Shown here: piece after piece, positions 9,010-17,248 of the stretch
Layout: every line of letters begins with the position of its first letter
Numbering within the stretch: the first letter of the stretch is position 1
Source of the DNA: an uncultured Zetaproteobacteria bacterium
GTDB lineage: Bacteria; Pseudomonadota; Zetaproteobacteria; Mariprofundales; Mariprofundaceae
DNA length: 42,230 bases
Assembly (NCBI GenBank): GCA_947311495.1
Contig: CAMZLG010000079.1
Location: 1-42,230, forward strand
Direction: 5' to 3'
Notes under the pieces: generated by a model
Databases searched by the model: none
What the model was told of the DNA's origin: nothing
The model's input: only the letters and a program-made list of their open reading frames with translations
Position numbers and translations under genes: made by a program

Positions 9010-9432
9010 TCATAATATTACTCGCTTGATACCATCTTTGATTCTTGCAGTATTGAAATTGATTAATAGACCAAGGCGGTTATTGGTCAGCTTGAGGTAG
9101 GTCAATAGTTGCGCTTGATGTACATTCGTGATGTGTTCTACGGCTTTAAGCTCTATTACAAGTTGTTTATCCACCCAAATATCAAGACGTAAACCTGCTT
9201 CTAAAGTGATACCATCGTAAACAACAGGCAAAGATACTTGTTTCTGAAATGAAACCTTCCGTTTTTTCAACTCATAACAAAGACATGTTTCATAAACAGA
9301 CTCCAATAGACCTGCCCCAAGCGTTTGGTGTACAGCAAACGCAGCATCAACCACCTGACGCGCAAGTTCATTCAACTCAGGATTAATGTTTTCTCTTTGT
9401 GTCTTTGTGTCTTTGTGGTTTGTATTTATCAT
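9010..9432 (-). CDS. GxxExxY family protein (PD-(D/E)XK nuclease-like), inserted in the suf operon
   Basis: The 140-residue protein has the family hallmark GAGLLESVYE (GxxExxY) near residues 40-49. A nuclease-like core follows, with LRLDIWVDKQLVIELKAV (D...ExK pattern, about 80-97), then HQAQLLTYLKL and GLLINFN. The family is widespread, usually without genomic context, and its biological role is unknown. Asp and ExK are the residues expected of the PD-(D/E)XK fold. The ATG at 9432 immediately follows the sufB stop, and the first codons read through the right inverted repeat (NHKDTKTQR), so the repeat supplies the protein N-terminus. There is no good ribosome binding site, so translation may be coupled to sufB. 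It has no known Fe-S role; its position and flanks suggest a mobile passenger. Confidence 0.88.
   Translation of the reverse strand: MINTNHKDTKTQRENINPELNELARQVVDAAFAVHQTLGAGLLESVYETCLCYELKKRKVSFQKQVSLPVVYDGITLEAGLRLDIWVDKQLVIELKAVEHITNVHQAQLLTYLKLTNNRLGLLINFNTARIKDGIKRVIL
9395..9420. repeat. Right copy of 26-bp inverted repeat flanking the GxxExxY gene
   Basis: Inverted partner of 8981-9006, with 25 of 26 positions matching. It overlaps codons 5-13 of the GxxExxY reading frame, which start 12 bases outside the repeat. No obvious short target-site duplication is visible next to the two copies. Confidence 0.9.
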
Positions 9433-10890
9433 CTACCCAACCGAACCTTCAAGGCTCACTTCCATCAAACGGTTGGCTTCCACAGCAAATTCCATGGGTA
9501 GCTCATCAAACACATCCTTGCAGAATCCGTTCACAATCATATTCACCGCATCTTCTTCAGAAAGCCCGCGTTGCTGACAATAAAACAACTGGTCTTCACC
9601 GATTTTGGAAGTGGTAGCTTCATGTTCCAGAGTTGCTGTTGCATTTTTCACTTCCACATAAGGGAAGGTATGCGCACCGCACTTATCACCCAGTAATAAT
9701 GAATCACATTGGGTGAAGTTTCGTGCATTGTCAGCATTTTTACCCATGCGCACCAAACCGCGATACGATTGTTGCGCTTTGCCTGCGGAAATACCTTTGG
9801 AGATGATGGTAGATTTGGTGTTTTTACCCAAATGAATCATCTTTGTTCCCGTATCGGCTTGCTGACAGTTGGTAGTAACGGCGACGGAGAAAAACTTGCC
9901 CACCGAATCATCGCCGCGCAGAACGCAGCTTGGATATTTCCAGGTAATCGCAGAGCCTGTTTCCACTTGTGTCCAGCTCACTTTGGAGCGGTCACCACGG
10001 CAATCGGCACGTTTGGTCACGAAGTTGTAAATACCACCCACGCCATTTTCATCACCGGGATACCAGTTTTGCACGGTAGCATATTTGATTTCCGCATCAT
10101 CCAAGGCAACCAACTCCACCACGGCTGCATGAAGTTGATTTTCATCGCGCATGGGAGCAGTACACCCTTCAAGATAGGATACATGCGAACCTTCATCGGC
10201 GATAATCAAAGTGCGTTCAAATTGACCGGTGTTCAAAGCATTGATACGGAAATATGTCGATAATTCCATGGGGCAACGCACACCTTTGGGGATGTACACA
10301 AACGAACCATCAGTGAACACGGCAGAGTTTAAGGCTGCAAAGAAATTGTCACCTTGGGGGACAACTGTGCCGAGGTATTTTTGTACCAATTCAGGATAAT
10401 CATGCACGGCTTCAGAGATGGGGCAGAAAATCACGCCTGCATCTTTGAGTTTTCCCTTAAACGTGGTGGCAACAGATACCGAATCAAACACGGCATCCAC
10501 GGCGATATTTTTTACGCCAGCTAAAAACTCTTGCTCACGCAAAGGAATGCCTAACTTGTCGTAGGTTTCCAGCAGCTTAGGGTCAACCTCATCCAAACTG
10601 TCAGGACCACTATCCGCAGGTTTTGGCGCTGAATAATAAGAGATAGATTGATAATCTGTGGGTGTGTAGTCCACGGCTGCCCATGTTGGCTCTTCCATGG
10701 TTAACCAATGGCGATACGCTTCCAAACGCCAGTCTAGCAACCATTGTGGCTCATCTTTTTTAGCAGAAATATGGCGAATGGTGTCTTCATTGAGACCAGG
10801 GGGTAGGGTGTCCGAATCAATGTCGGTGACAAAACCTGCGTCATATTCGCGTTTTTCTAAATCGTGTTGTATTTCTTCGTTTGTTGCCAT
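9433..10890 (-). CDS. sufB: SufB, Fe-S cluster assembly scaffold subunit
   Basis: SufB is the cluster-carrying subunit of SufBC2D. The 485-residue length is normal. Diagnostic stretches are [79 protein letters not shown], and the C-terminal catalytic segment [23 protein letters not shown], with the conserved Glu/His and C-terminal Cys. It follows the regulator gene by three bases, so the regulator and sufB are certainly one transcript. The next gene downstream is the inserted GxxExxY frame, not sufC. Confidence 0.97.
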   Translation of the reverse strand: MATNEEIQHDLEKREYDAGFVTDIDSDTLPPGLNEDTIRHISAKKDEPQWLLDWRLEAYRHWLTMEEPTWAAVDYTPTDYQSISYYSAPKPADSGPDSLDEVDPKLLETYDKLGIPLREQEFLAGVKNIAVDAVFDSVSVATTFKGKLKDAGVIFCPISEAVHDYPELVQKYLGTVVPQGDNFFAALNSAVFTDGSFVYIPKGVRCPMELSTYFRINALNTGQFERTLIIADEGSHVSYLEGCTAPMRDENQLHAAVVELVALDDAEIKYATVQNWYPGDENGVGGIYNFVTKRADCRGDRSKVSWTQVETGSAITWKYPSCVLRGDDSVGKFFSVAVTTNCQQADTGTKMIHLGKNTKSTIISKGISAGKAQQSYRGLVRMGKNADNARNFTQCDSLLLGDKCGAHTFPYVEVKNATATLEHEATTSKIGEDQLFYCQQRGLSEEDAVNMIVNGFCKDVFDELPMEFAVEANRLMEVSLEGSVG

Positions 10891-10893
10891 CGG

Positions 10894-11361
10894 TTATTTT
10901 GCTCCACTTTCTATACGAATTGGCACCACTTTTTTCATGGTAAAGATGGGTGTAAAGCCTTCATCAACCATGTCTTTTAAACTTATATTTTGCAGGGCAT
11001 CACATACCGCTTGGTTAATTTTTAACCAGTTGGTGCGCGTGCCGCAGACATGGGCTTGTTCGCAAGCCCTGTTGCCCGCTTCCTCACAACCTGTGAGTGC
11101 AATATCGCCTTCAATGCTGCGAATCAAATCGCGTACGCTGATGTCGGATGCATCATGCATCAGTTTGTAACCACCATTAATGCCGCGCACGGATTCAACA
11201 AGCTCTGCTGAAATTAATGTGGTCATCACTTTACGCACGGTAGGCTGAGGAATATGGGTTACTTCGGCCAAATCGGGCGCGCGCTGAACCTCACCATCGC
11301 TTTTGGCAAGCTCAGACATCAACAACACACCATAATCAGTCATTTTCGATAAACGAAGCAC
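10894..11361 (-). CDS. Rrf2-family regulator of the SUF operon (IscR/SufR type)
   Basis: Rrf2 regulators bind an Fe-S cluster and adjust cluster-assembly gene expression to demand. The N-terminal winged helix reads LRLSKMTDYGVLLM...RAPDLAEVTHIPQPTVRKVM, followed by VRGINGGYKL. Three cluster-type cysteines occur at about 92, 100 and 106 of the preferred frame (GCEEAGNRACEQAHVC), close to the IscR pattern. This arrangement fits the proteobacterial SUF-specific regulator subfamily. The open frame begins with a GTG at 11376. The GTG at 11361 gives the standard VLRLSK start and follows AAGGTGG at about 11 bases, so it is preferred, though not certain. As first gene of the operon it probably autoregulates. 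Confidence 0.9.
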   Translation of the reverse strand: MLRLSKMTDYGVLLMSELAKSDGEVQRAPDLAEVTHIPQPTVRKVMTTLISAELVESVRGINGGYKLMHDASDISVRDLIRSIEGDIALTGCEEAGNRACEQAHVCGTRTNWLKINQAVCDALQNISLKDMVDEGFTPIFTMKKVVPIRIESGAK

Positions 11362-11397
11362 GTGCAGTTCAACCACCTTGAATTTTTAAAGTGGAGC

Positions 11398-11426
11398 AGT
11401 TTAGTCATGTTTAAAAAATAGGACAA
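11398..11426 (-). promoter_or_regulatory. Candidate sigma-70 promoter of the SUF operon
   Basis: On the minus strand TTGTCC and TAAACT are separated by 17 bases. Each hexamer matches four of six consensus positions, and the -10 box ends about 37 bases before the preferred GTG. No clear IscR-type dyad was recognised. This is a visual match only. Confidence 0.35.
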
Positions 11427-11532
11427 GTAAATAATCTCATGTTTAGAATAAGGGATTAGTTGAAAGTGATAAATTTGGCAGTTGTGCAAGAGTTGTATAA
11501 GCTAGTGCATATCTCATCAAACGGAGGCGAGC

Positions 11533-12708
11533 ATGTTAAAAGGTAAAATGGTGATAGGACAATCGGGTGGACCAACAGCGGTCATCAATCAATCTTTGGT
11601 GGGTGCGATTTTAGCAGCACGCAAACAAGAAACGATTACAGGTATCTTAGGCGCAAAACATGGCTTAAAAGGTATCATGGAAGAAGACTTTATTGATTTG
11701 ACAACGCAATCGGTAGCGCAACTTGAAGAAGTGGCAACTACACCTGCGGCAGCATTGGGTTCGGTGCGTCTCAAACCAGGCAAAGTAGAATGTGAGAAAG
11801 TATTTGAAGTATTCAAAAAGAATGATGTGCGTTTCTTCTTTTATATTGGCGGTAATGATTCAGCGGAGACTGCATATATTATTTCTGAAATGGCAAAAGA
11901 AGCCAATTATGATTTTTGCACCATCCATATCCCTAAAACCATTGATAATGATTTAAGAGTTACCGATCACTGCCCAGGTTTTGCTTCGGCGGCTAAGTTT
12001 GTAGCTTTAGCATTTATGGGTGATGACAGGGATAATAAAGCTTTGTCGGGTGTAAAAATTAATGTGGTGATGGGGCGCGATGCTGGGTTTTTAACCGCAG
12101 CATCAGCATTAGCGCGTCAAGGCGATGGCGATGGTCCGCATTTGATTTATCTGCCTGAGACAACCTTTAATGTTGCACAGTTTCAAGCTGATGTGGCAGC
12201 ACAAGTGGAGCAACATGGGCGTTGTGTGATTGCCGTATCTGAAGGTATTGTGGATGCGGAAGGTCATCCGATTGCAACCACGGGCGAAAAAGATTCGCAT
12301 GGTAATTTGCAACTTTCAGGAACGGGAGCTTTGGGTGACACATTATCGGGGCTGGTGAAGAAAGCTTTGCCAGAAGGGGCAAGAGTGCGTGCGGATACAT
12401 TTGGTTATTTGCAACGCAGCTTCCCTGCGATTGTGTCCGATGTGGATAGCAAAGAAGCTCGGGATGTGGGCGAGTTTGCGGTGAATCATGCAATATCATC
12501 GGCAGAAAATGGTTCTGTTGCCATCAAACGCGAAAGCAGCAACCCTTATTCAAGCAGTTATTTTGTCACACCACTCTCCACCGTGGCACGCGAAGCGACT
12601 TCCATGAAAGATGAGTATATCAATAGCGCAGGCAATGATGTCACCCAAGCTTGGTTGGATTATGTGGCACCGTTGGTTGGCGATTTGCCGAAAATGGGTC
12701 GTTTGTGA
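11533..12708 (+). CDS. pfp: Pyrophosphate-type 6-phosphofructokinase
   Basis: The enzyme interconverts fructose 6-phosphate and fructose 1,6-bisphosphate, probably with pyrophosphate, allowing a reversible glycolytic step. The 391-residue protein starts with GQSGGPTAVINQSL near 9-22. The phosphoryl-donor site reads GGND at 106-109, where Asp in place of Gly is the known marker for PPi specificity. The catalytic loop PKTIDND at 134-140 carries the Lys also typical of PPi enzymes. Further marks are MGRDAGFLTAASAL and the C-terminal GYLQRSFPA. A GGAGG-type site (ACGGAGGCGAGC) precedes the ATG at good spacing. Donor specificity is inferred from the motif. The next gene overlaps its stop by four bases. 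Confidence 0.92.
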   Translation: MLKGKMVIGQSGGPTAVINQSLVGAILAARKQETITGILGAKHGLKGIMEEDFIDLTTQSVAQLEEVATTPAAALGSVRLKPGKVECEKVFEVFKKNDVRFFFYIGGNDSAETAYIISEMAKEANYDFCTIHIPKTIDNDLRVTDHCPGFASAAKFVALAFMGDDRDNKALSGVKINVVMGRDAGFLTAASALARQGDGDGPHLIYLPETTFNVAQFQADVAAQVEQHGRCVIAVSEGIVDAEGHPIATTGEKDSHGNLQLSGTGALGDTLSGLVKKALPEGARVRADTFGYLQRSFPAIVSDVDSKEARDVGEFAVNHAISSAENGSVAIKRESSNPYSSSYFVTPLSTVAREATSMKDEYINSAGNDVTQAWLDYVAPLVGDLPKMGRL

Positions 12709-13142
12709 AATTATTCTTTGCCTTAGGGCTATTCTGTATATTGCTTACATATTCATCGATAAGTTATGCTTTGGGACCAAGACTTGTTTATGTCGAGCCT
12801 TCATCAAGTTTGAGTGATTCAGGAGGGTCTTTACTTGGTCGCTATTTGTATTTGGGTGTGATTTTTGCAGATGACAACCCGCAAGGGTTTGGTGGCGCAA
12901 CCATCAAGTTGGGCTGGGGGAAAACTGGGAAAAAGTTGAATGTTGGGTATATGACAGGAAGCCGAGCCATGTCGATTGAGGCTGGGTTTTCTTATATTAA
13001 ACAAGATGATGATGCCACATTGTTTATCAATCCTGAGCATAAAGGTTATGCGTTAGAAGCGGCATTTCGTTTGACTGCATTTTCGGTCATTGGCGTGTTT
13101 GCTAAAGAAAATACATCTGTTGAATTAGGGATTGGATTCTAA
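12705..13142 (+). CDS. Small exported protein, possible outer-membrane beta structure
   Basis: Not recognised as a named family. The frame begins upstream inside pfp, but the GTG at 12705 overlaps the pfp stop (GTGA) and gives a clean signal peptide: Lys, then the hydrophobic run LFFALGLFCILLTY, with cleavage likely near SYA-LG. The mature part (about 120 residues) has alternating polar and hydrophobic strands (LGRYLYLGVIF, GATIKLGWG, LNVGYMTGSRAMSIEAGFSYI, YALEAAFRLTAFSVIGVF, SVELGIGF) and ends in Phe, as outer-membrane barrels often do. It is short for a barrel, perhaps six to eight strands. Translational coupling to pfp is likely, though a functional link is not apparent. A strong terminator follows at once. 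Confidence 0.7.
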   Translation: MKLFFALGLFCILLTYSSISYALGPRLVYVEPSSSLSDSGGSLLGRYLYLGVIFADDNPQGFGGATIKLGWGKTGKKLNVGYMTGSRAMSIEAGFSYIKQDDDATLFINPEHKGYALEAAFRLTAFSVIGVFAKENTSVELGIGF

Positions 13143-13149
13143 AAAATAA

Positions 13150-13188
13150 AAAGGCTGCACTATTTTCATAGGCAGCCTTTCGTTTGTT
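13150..13188 (+). terminator. Rho-independent terminator after the pfp unit
   Basis: Perfect 9-bp stem AAAGGCTGC (13150-13158) with GCAGCCTTT (13172-13180), a 13-base loop and a T-rich tail. It lies between two convergent genes. The A-rich run on its left side could also let it end the accC transcript from the other direction. Confidence 0.85.
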
Positions 13189-13199
13189 TCGAATGACGG

Positions 13200-14549
13200 T
13201 TAATCAATCATTTGTTTAAGCCAACGCTCCAAGAAATGAATATTAAAATCAGCTTTTTGGAAACCAGGGTTGGCTAACAATCGTTTGTGCAGCTCCTGAT
13301 TTGTGGTGATGCCAATAATCGCAAGTTCATCAATCGCGCGCTGCATACGGCGGATACATTTTTTCCTGTCCCTTGCATGGGTAATCACCTTAGCAATCAT
13401 AGAATCATAATGTGGCGGAATGCTGTAACCCGTATAAACGGCTGAATCCACACGCACACTGCGACCACCCGGTGCATGGTACAGGGTAATTTTCCCTGGA
13501 GAAGGTGTAAACTTAAATGGATGTTCCGCATTGATGCGGCATTCAATCGCATGTCCTTTCATTTTGATGTCTTTTTGTTTGAAGGCAAGCTTCTCACCCG
13601 CAGCTACACGGATTTGCCACTCAATCAAGTCCACACCTGTAATCCATTCTGTTACAGGATGCTCCACTTGGATTCGTGTATTCATTTCCATGAAATAAAA
13701 GGATTGGTCTGGATTGAGCAAAAACTCAATCGTGCCAGCACCTTCATAGTTGACAGCCGCAGCCGCAGCAACACCTGCTTTGCAAATCGCTTTGCGCGTT
13801 TCCTCACTGATGGAAGGGCTTGGCGCTTCTTCTAAAACCTTTTGATTATTACGCTGAATAGAGCATTCGCGCTCAAACAAGTGAACGATGTTACCATGTC
13901 CATCACCCAGCACCTGCACCTCGATATGACGTGGTTCTTCCAAGAATTGCTCGATAAACACAGTGTCATCACCAAAGACTGTGCCTGCTTCAGACTGGCA
14001 GAGACTAAAGGCAGAAGGCAATGAAGGTTCGGCGCGAACAATTTTCATGCCGCGTCCACCGCCACCTGATGCCGCCTTAATAATTAAAGGGAAGCCACAA
14101 TCCTTCGCCACTTCCTTGGCTTCTTCAACTGTACGCACTGCACCAGGAGAGCCATATACCAAAGGTACACCAGCTTCAGTCATGCGCTGTTTGGCTTTAA
14201 CTTTATCACCCATCACACGCATAGATTCAGGTGTGGGACCAATCCATGTGTAGCCAGACTCAATGACAATTTCTGCAAACTCAGCATTTTCTGCCAAGAA
14301 GCCGTAACCTGGATGAATCGCAGCTACATCGGTTAACGATGCGGCTGCCATAATAGCGGGAATATTTAGATAAGAATGTGTGCTGACCGCAGGACCAACG
14401 CATACGGATTCATCGGCAAGGCGGGTATGCATAGCATCCTTATCAGCCTCTGAATAAATAGCGACAGTTTCAATGCCCAGTTCTTTACACGCACGAATAA
14501 TGCGAACAGCAATTTCGCCTCGGTTGGCGACAAGTATTTTATGAAACAT
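13200..14549 (-). CDS. accC: Biotin carboxylase subunit of acetyl-CoA carboxylase
   Basis: AccC uses ATP and bicarbonate to carboxylate the biotin on AccB, the first step of fatty-acid synthesis. From the ATG at 14549 (MFHKILVANRGEIAVRI) the protein has 449 residues, the same as E. coli AccC; the longer frame to 14600 is not needed. Visible are the ATP-grasp region KAASGGGGRGMK, EEPRHIEVQVLGD, the active-site stretch RECSIQRNNQKVLEEAPSP, MEMNTRIQVEHPVTE and GHAIECRINAE. AAGGG precedes the start. It follows accB by ten bases in the operon TPR gene, aroQ, accB, accC. The convergent terminator at 13150 may end this operon as well. Confidence 0.97.
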   Translation of the reverse strand: MFHKILVANRGEIAVRIIRACKELGIETVAIYSEADKDAMHTRLADESVCVGPAVSTHSYLNIPAIMAAASLTDVAAIHPGYGFLAENAEFAEIVIESGYTWIGPTPESMRVMGDKVKAKQRMTEAGVPLVYGSPGAVRTVEEAKEVAKDCGFPLIIKAASGGGGRGMKIVRAEPSLPSAFSLCQSEAGTVFGDDTVFIEQFLEEPRHIEVQVLGDGHGNIVHLFERECSIQRNNQKVLEEAPSPSISEETRKAICKAGVAAAAAVNYEGAGTIEFLLNPDQSFYFMEMNTRIQVEHPVTEWITGVDLIEWQIRVAAGEKLAFKQKDIKMKGHAIECRINAEHPFKFTPSPGKITLYHAPGGRSVRVDSAVYTGYSIPPHYDSMIAKVITHARDRKKCIRRMQRAIDELAIIGITTNQELHKRLLANPGFQKADFNIHFLERWLKQMID

Positions 14550-14559
14550 ATTCTTACCC

Positions 14560-15024
14560 TTACGCTGGTGTAATGACGAACAAAGGCTGACCATATTCAA
14601 GCGGCTCTGCGTTTTTCACCAATACTTTTTCAACTGTGCCATCATATTCCGCTTCAATTTCATTCATCAGTTTCATGGCTTCAACAATGCACAACACATC
14701 ACCTTTCTTCACTGAAGTACCCGCTGATACAAAGGGGTCATCATCAGGCGAAGATGCGGCATAAAAGGTGCCGACCATGGGTGAAGTGACCACATTTTCA
14801 GTGTCTTCTTCAACAGGTGGAGCTTCAGCAGCAGTAGCTTGCTGTGCAGGTGCCGCCATTACGGGAGCAGCTGCCATCATTGCAGGTTGTTGTGCCATCA
14901 TAGGTGCTGCCGCCATGCCTTGGCGGGAAATGCGCACTGTGCTTTCGCCTTCTGTGACTTCGATTTCTGTAACATCGCTTTGCTGAACCAAGCGAATAAG
15001 TTTACGAATTTCTGAAATATCCAT
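14560..15024 (-). CDS. accB: Biotin carboxyl carrier protein of acetyl-CoA carboxylase
   Basis: AccB carries biotin between the carboxylase and carboxyltransferase halves of acetyl-CoA carboxylase. The N-terminal part (1-36) is MDISEIRKLIRLVQQSDVTEIEV...STVRISR. A Met/Ala/Pro/Gln-rich linker (about 37-70) follows, then the biotinyl domain (about 78-154) with SPMVGTFYAA, the EAMKLMNE site (biotinyl-Lys118) and LEYGQPLFVI. Length 154 is normal. The biotin ligase for it is encoded at 33598-34335 in this window. It lies between aroQ and accC, a common proteobacterial order. Confidence 0.96.
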   Translation of the reverse strand: MDISEIRKLIRLVQQSDVTEIEVTEGESTVRISRQGMAAAPMMAQQPAMMAAAPVMAAPAQQATAAEAPPVEEDTENVVTSPMVGTFYAASSPDDDPFVSAGTSVKKGDVLCIVEAMKLMNEIEAEYDGTVEKVLVKNAEPLEYGQPLFVITPA

Positions 15025-15041
15025 TCTGTTCTCCTAGAAAA

Positions 15042-15488
15042 TTATGATTTTGATTGTGTTAAATAATGGTGCAGCCCGCGAAGGGCAAGGTTGTAGGATT
15101 GTGCGCCAAAGCCAGCAATCACACCCATTGCCATGTCCACCATCATGGATTTGTGTCTAAATTCTTCACGTTTGTGAATATTGGACAAATGCACTTCCAC
15201 AAACGGCACTTTGACTGCCAACAAAGCATCTCGAATCGCCACACTGGTATGGGTGTATGCAGCAGGGTTAATAATTAAAGCATCGGCATCCAAATGTTGG
15301 ATTTTATCAACAATTTCACCTTCGTGATTGCTTTGGAAGCTTGTGATTTGAACATTTAATTCATCACCCAATTGGATAATGGATTCATCAATATCAATCA
15401 GAGTTTGACTGCCATAATGCCCTGGCTCGCGTGTGCCAAGCATGTTGAGGTTGGGGCCGTGTATGATTTGAATATGTAAATTGCTCAT
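15042..15488 (-). CDS. aroQ: Type II 3-dehydroquinate dehydratase
   Basis: AroQ dehydrates 3-dehydroquinate to 3-dehydroshikimate in the shikimate pathway. The 148-residue protein has [19 protein letters not shown] at the N-terminus with the catalytic-type Tyr, [31 protein letters not shown] with the catalytic His region, and [18 protein letters not shown]. The ATG at 15488 overlaps the stop of the upstream TPR gene (ATGA), so it is preferred over the in-frame ATG at 15503. Length and motifs fit the small dodecameric type II enzyme. Its position ahead of accB-accC is conserved in many proteobacteria. Confidence 0.96.
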   Translation of the reverse strand: MSNLHIQIIHGPNLNMLGTREPGHYGSQTLIDIDESIIQLGDELNVQITSFQSNHEGEIVDKIQHLDADALIINPAAYTHTSVAIRDALLAVKVPFVEVHLSNIHKREEFRHKSMMVDMAMGVIAGFGAQSYNLALRGLHHYLTQSKS

Positions 15489-15949
15489 GTGGTTGATGTC
15501 CATGTTTGTTGTAGAGCGATTAGCTCTTTATCATTTGGCGATTCAAGCAGAAGTTCAGCAAGCATATTAAGCGCTGCACCCGCTTCATCTTGCGCCCAAA
15601 GCAGCTTTGCCATGCGTTTGGATGATGGTAAGTCTGATTGGAGTTCAATATCAGTTTCTTGGATAAGTAAGGTGCGTTTTAAGCACTCACGCGCCTCTTC
15701 TTTTTCCCCTTTGCGATTTAGGACGGCAGCAAGGATATGCCAAGGCTCAGGCTCCGCGGGGGCAAACTCTAAAACTTCGCGTAAAAGCTGCTCGGCAAGG
15801 GCAAGGTTTTTGTTTTCCACGGCTTCTTTGGCTTCCTTTAAACCTTCTTTCACACCCAACCAAATTCTAGGTTTTGGTGCGTTAGGGTTTCTAGAATTTG
15901 AGCTTGGTGCACCCAAACCTTCCATATTATCTGAAGAAGCTGCTAACAT
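15485..15949 (-). CDS. TPR-repeat protein, first gene of the aroQ-accBC operon
   Basis: Unnamed soluble protein of about 154 residues from the ATG at 15949 ([13 protein letters not shown]). The frame stays open to 16048 but that extension is low-complexity and lies in an AT-rich promoter-like region. Helical repeat signatures run from about 35 to 140: [57 protein letters not shown] and a weaker C-terminal repeat. TPR proteins usually mediate protein-protein contacts. No partner or enzymatic motif can be named from the sequence. Overlap with aroQ implies coupled translation. Confidence 0.75.
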   Translation of the reverse strand: MLAASSDNMEGLGAPSSNSRNPNAPKPRIWLGVKEGLKEAKEAVENKNLALAEQLLREVLEFAPAEPEPWHILAAVLNRKGEKEEARECLKRTLLIQETDIELQSDLPSSKRMAKLLWAQDEAGAALNMLAELLLESPNDKELIALQQTWTSTT

Positions 15950-16065
15950 GCGGCTTATAGTACGCAGGAAACAAATTAGGGTCAAATCAAAAAATACAAA
16001 GATAAGCCTATTTTTGTTACTTTTTACGTAAAAAATGATAAAAAACACAAAAAAGGTTAAATTTT

Positions 16066-16263
16066 ATGGAAATTTTACTTAATGGTGAGAAAATGGATGT
16101 TTCGGCAAAAACCATTTCAGATTTGATTATAGAGCTAGGCTTAGAGACACGCATGTTGGCAGTGGAGCGCAATTTAGAAGTGATTTCCAAGAGTGCATAC
16201 GATTCAACTGCATTGAAAGAAAATGACCGCATCGAAATCGTACACATGATTGGCGGCGGCTGA
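16066..16263 (+). CDS. thiS: ThiS sulfur carrier protein
   Basis: ThiS is the ubiquitin-like carrier whose C-terminal thiocarboxylate donates sulfur for the thiazole of thiamine. The 65-residue protein begins [12 protein letters not shown], contains [13 protein letters not shown], and ends VHMIGGG, giving the required Gly-Gly terminus. AAAAAAGGTT lies upstream at usable spacing. It is eight bases ahead of thiG, and both are surely co-transcribed. No TPP riboswitch was recognised in the short AT-rich leader, so regulation is not evident. The adenylating enzyme ThiF and the glycine or tyrosine lyase are not in the window. Confidence 0.95.
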   Translation: MEILLNGEKMDVSAKTISDLIIELGLETRMLAVERNLEVISKSAYDSTALKENDRIEIVHMIGGG

Positions 16264-16271
16264 GGATAAAT

Positions 16272-17051
16272 ATGAGTAACGATACATTTAAAGTAGGTAC
16301 ATACGAATTTACATCACGTTTAATCGTGGGTTCGGGCAAGTATAAAGATTTTGAGACCACCAAGCTGGCGACTGAAGCATCGGAAGCTGAGATGATTACG
16401 GTTGCGGTGCGTCGTGTGAATATTACCGAAGCAGGTAAAGAAAATTTACTTGATTATATCGATCCAAAAAAATACACCATTTTGCCCAATACCGCAGGTT
16501 GTTTTAATGCTGAAGACGCTATTCGCACCCTAAGACTGGCAAGGGAAGCTGGTGGCTGGGATTTGGTAAAACTCGAAGTCTTGGGTGATACCCAAACGCT
16601 TTATCCCAATGTGGTGGAAACCATCAAAGCTGCCGAAGTGTTGGTCAAAGAAGGTTTTCAAGTCATGGTCTATACCAATGATGACCCGATTGTTGCGACC
16701 AAACTTGAAGATGTGGGTTGCGTGGCTGTGATGCCATTGGGCAACCCGATTGGTTCAGGGCGTGGGCTTGCTAACCCGTTTAACATCCGCGTGATTAAAG
16801 AGCGGGCGAATGTACCCATCGTTGTTGATGCAGGCATCGGCACGGCTTCTGATGCTGCTAAAGCTTTAGAGTTAGGCGCTGATGCTGCTTTAATTAATAC
16901 AGCCATTGCTGAAGCTAAAGATGAATGTTTGATGGCAGAAGCCATGCGTGATGCGGTGCGCTCTGGGCGCAAAGCGTTTCTTGCAGGTAGAATGCCTAAG
17001 CGGTCATTTGCCAGTGCGTCATCACCCACAGAAGGCTATATCTGGGATTAA
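16272..17051 (+). CDS. thiG: Thiazole synthase
   Basis: ThiG condenses deoxyxylulose phosphate, dehydroglycine and ThiS thiocarboxylate into the thiazole phosphate of thiamine. The 259-residue TIM-barrel protein has [18 protein letters not shown] near 13-30, [30 protein letters not shown], the Schiff-base lysine in [61 protein letters not shown] and a typical C-terminus. A GGATAA precedes the ATG. It is the last gene of this two-gene unit, and two compact hairpins follow its stop. Confidence 0.97.
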   Translation: MSNDTFKVGTYEFTSRLIVGSGKYKDFETTKLATEASEAEMITVAVRRVNITEAGKENLLDYIDPKKYTILPNTAGCFNAEDAIRTLRLAREAGGWDLVKLEVLGDTQTLYPNVVETIKAAEVLVKEGFQVMVYTNDDPIVATKLEDVGCVAVMPLGNPIGSGRGLANPFNIRVIKERANVPIVVDAGIGTASDAAKALELGADAALINTAIAEAKDECLMAEAMRDAVRSGRKAFLAGRMPKRSFASASSPTEGYIWD

Positions 17052-17059
17052 TGACTTAT

Positions 17060-17112
17060 CTGACGCGCACTAACTGCGTCAGGATTGTTTGCGCATAGAA
17101 CTTGCTATGCGC
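17060..17112. repeat. Two tandem intergenic hairpins downstream of thiG
   Basis: Hairpin 1: CTGACGC (17060-17066) pairs with GCGTCAG (17076-17082), loop nine bases. Hairpin 2: GCGCATAG (17091-17098) pairs perfectly with CTATGCGC (17105-17112), loop six bases. Neither is followed by a T run, so a classic terminator is doubtful. They could be a degenerate REP-like unit, a 3'-end stabiliser for thiSG mRNA, or a Rho-linked end. The rest of 17113-17248 shows nothing recognisable. Confidence 0.55.
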
Positions 17113-17248
17113 TGCACAACCTTCCTTGTTATTGTCGCCCCAGCTAAGCCATTAAAGTTTTGGTTGTTTTGTAGGGTATACTCACCAACTGTACGCTAAC
17201 AGCTTGCAAGCATGGGTAAGTGAAGGTCGCGGCAACGCTTTTAGACGA

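Noticed and set aside
8981-9420. Complete insertion sequence around the GxxExxY gene
   Set aside because: No transposase and no visible target duplication; it is at most a small non-autonomous cassette.
13476-14253. Plus-strand open frames inside accC
   Set aside because: They are antisense to a biotin carboxylase with all motifs intact.
15950-16065. TPP riboswitch ahead of thiS
   Set aside because: The leader is short and AT-rich, and no conserved thi-box sequence was found.
17113-17248. Small RNA or tRNA gene in the thiG-LysR gap
   Set aside because: No cloverleaf, promoter-terminator pair or other recognisable RNA form could be traced.
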